From NCBI GenBank assembly GCA_017470945.1, contig JAFUXH010000003.1, positions 1 to 34,704 on the forward strand: DNA of 34,704 nucleotides. Direction: 5' to 3'. The position numbers and the translations under genes were made by a program. This document shows positions 33,301 through 34,704 of the stretch, piece by piece. How positions within the stretch are numbered: the first letter of the stretch is position 1; the number at the start of each line of letters is the position of its first letter. This DNA comes from Clostridia bacterium (GTDB lineage Bacteria; Bacillota; Clostridia; Christensenellales; Aristaeellaceae). Below the pieces are notes generated by a model that saw nothing but the letters and a program-made list of their open reading frames with translations, searched no databases and was not told where the DNA came from.

Positions 33301-34704
33301 TTATTGGATCGTCTGCTTGCCCGCGCGCAGCGGGATTTCCCGCCCGTCGGGATGGCGGAAGATGCCCGTCATGCCCTCAGGCAGGGCGATGGCAAAGCCG
33401 GATTGCGTAAAATCAAAGCGGATATCGCCCCGGGGGGTGGCGGCGGCGCCATGCAGATCGGGCAAATCCATGAGGCAGGGCGCGATCACCACCTGCCGCC
33501 AGCCCACGCCCTCCTGCCGGATGCCCGCCACGCCCCGGATCAATTCCAGCATGGGCTGGGCGCTCCAGGCGTGGTTTTCGCTGCGGGAATTGACGGGGGT
33601 TTCGGGGCAGGTTTTGCAGTCCAGGGCGATCAGGTCGATCCAGGGCTGCAGGGACTGCTTGCCGTATTCCTTGTACAAGCCCGTCTTTTCCAGCGCCCGG
33701 AACCACTCGTTGGCGGTGGAGAAGGTGACGGGCAGCACATCCGGATCGGAAGCGGCGGCGCGAATGCACGCTTCATCCCCCAGGCCGCACAGCACGGCCC
33801 AGGCCTGGGCATGCTGGGTGAATTGGGGATACGCCGGGCCCTCCCGGTACATTTGCCGTTTCTCGTCCCAGCAAAGGGCCTGCACGGCGGCGCACACCTT
33901 GTCCTTGCGCCCCCGGTATTCCTGGGCCATGCCCATTCTGCCGCTGTGCTCGTTGATTTTCGCCGCCTGCTCCAGGGCATAGGCGTACATGAGGGAAATG
34001 ATGGTGCTTTCGCCCGCTTGCAGCGCCGTGGGCACGCCCGCGTTTTCATCCCAGGCGGGCTGCCAATCCACGAAAGGCCAGAAGCCGGGATGGCCCATGA
34101 GGCCCCGCCCGGTCAGGTGGTTTTCAAAGTAGGTCAGGATGCGGTCGCAATCCGTCCGGTAGGAGCGCAGGACGGTTTCATCCCCCGTGTGGGCGTAGTA
34201 TTCCCACACCATGAAAATGTAGTGGAAGGAGAAGGTGGAAATCACCTGGAGATACGCCGTGGGATACTTGCCCGGCAGCAGCCCCCAGGGCAGGATGGAG
34301 CGGTGGAAATCCTCCAGGGCCTTCCGGGCCATCTGGGTGTCGCGGCTGATCGTCAGGTGGAACAGCACCTGCAATCGGGTGTCCATGATGTATTGCAATT
34401 GCTCATAGTAGGGGCAATCCATGTAGGTGGACAGCATGCAGTTTTGCAGCGTTTCCGCGCACATGCGCCACAAATCGTGCACCCAGGAGGCGGAGGAGGA
34501 AATGTCGCTATCCTCCGTCAGGGGATAACCCGTGCGGCGGAAGGTGGGCAGATGCAGCGTCGTCCCCTGATCGCCTGTGGTTAGGCGGAGGCGAACAAAG
34601 CGGAAGGTACGCACGAAAAAGGGTTCATAGGTGATTTCCTGTCCGTTCAGCGTCACCAGGTCCTTGATGCCGATGATTTCGCCACGCTTCCAATCGTCCC
34701 GACG
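33301..34704 (-). CDS. Alpha-L-rhamnosidase-like GH78 protein, 5' end missing
   Basis: The C-terminal part (about 467 residues) of a family 78-type glycoside hydrolase that removes terminal rhamnose from pectin fragments or glycosides. The (alpha/alpha)6-barrel motif MDCPYYEQLQYIMDTRLQ is diagnostic; family members usually have GDTR where IMDTR appears here. Further landmarks are PGFWPFVDWQPAWDE, GESTIISLMYAYALEQAAKI, and SENHAWSAQPMLELI near the C-terminal beta-domain. The frame is open to the right edge with no stop, so the start is outside the window; a GTG at 34656 is internal. It ends just before a strong terminator. It is separated from the epimerase-GH43 operon by a spacer with its own candidate promoter. 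GH78 versus related GH106/GH145-like is favoured by the motif. Confidence 0.87.
   Translation of the reverse strand, partial: RRDDWKRGEIIGIKDLVTLNGQEITYEPFFVRTFRFVRLRLTTGDQGTTLHLPTFRRTGYPLTEDSDISSSASWVHDLWRMCAETLQNCMLSTYMDCPYYEQLQYIMDTRLQVLFHLTISRDTQMARKALEDFHRSILPWGLLPGKYPTAYLQVISTFSFHYIFMVWEYYAHTGDETVLRSYRTDCDRILTYFENHLTGRGLMGHPGFWPFVDWQPAWDENAGVPTALQAGESTIISLMYAYALEQAAKINEHSGRMGMAQEYRGRKDKVCAAVQALCWDEKRQMYREGPAYPQFTQHAQAWAVLCGLGDEACIRAAASDPDVLPVTFSTANEWFRALEKTGLYKEYGKQSLQPWIDLIALDCKTCPETPVNSRSENHAWSAQPMLELIRGVAGIRQEGVGWRQVVIAPCLMDLPDLHGAAATPRGDIRFDFTQSGFAIALPEGMTGIFRHPDGREIPLRAGKQTIQ

Overview
The window looks like chromosome from a high-GC, Gram-positive, fibre-degrading member of the Clostridia, probably an uncultured gut or rumen lineage such as Christensenellales. 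The evidence is indirect: a YlbJ-type sporulation membrane protein, LplB/YtcP-type sugar ABC permeases with no local ATPase, strong AGGAGG ribosome binding sites, consensus sigma-A promoters, and several glycoside hydrolases. The genus cannot be fixed from this sequence alone. I saw no tRNA, rRNA, CRISPR array, transposase or phage gene.

Region 1 (1-5695, plus strand) is a tight hexuronate operon: uxuA (5' end cut by the window), uxuB-like, eda, kdgK, uxaC, closed by a bidirectional terminator. It covers D-glucuronate to pyruvate plus glyceraldehyde-3-phosphate. Region 2 (5695-10559) is mostly minus-strand cell-envelope and housekeeping genes: a YlbJ-like protein, a DUF554 protein and a small L,D-transpeptidase in one apparent operon; a solo murG with its own promoter and terminator; a U32-family protein with its own promoter; and a short divergent membrane ORF.

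Region 3 (10570-21217) is the most unusual part. On the minus strand, a NarL/LuxR-type response regulator without the conserved receiver lysine overlaps by 4 bp a secreted SH3-domain protein. Next comes a gene for a very large secreted multidomain protein of about 2,547 residues if a single -1 frameshift in its Pro/Thr linker is repaired. This protein has 40-residue Cys repeats, about 11 DUF11/CARDB-like beta-sandwich units, and LprI-like and lipocalin-like C-terminal regions. Two members of a long palindromic repeat family and a 3-copy 42-bp tandem repeat flank the unit.

Region 4 (21251-29504) is a sugar-utilisation locus: a GH-A clan (GH5-like) hydrolase and a LacI regulator on the minus strand, then a class II aldolase, a FucI/AraA-type isomerase, and a three-gene ABC importer on the plus strand. 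A shared operator (core ATATACACACGTGTTT and variants) sits at the promoters of the hydrolase gene, lacI, the aldolase gene and the binding-protein gene, so this looks like a self-contained LacI regulon. A strong terminator between the binding protein and the permeases should set their ratio. Region 5 (29538-34704, minus strand) holds a third palindromic repeat, an operon of two TIM-barrel sugar isomerase/epimerase genes with a GH43 hydrolase, and the 3' part of a GH78-like alpha-L-rhamnosidase. Together, regions 1, 4 and 5 suggest growth on pectin- or hemicellulose-derived uronates, arabinosides/xylosides and rhamnosides. That substrate assignment is inference.
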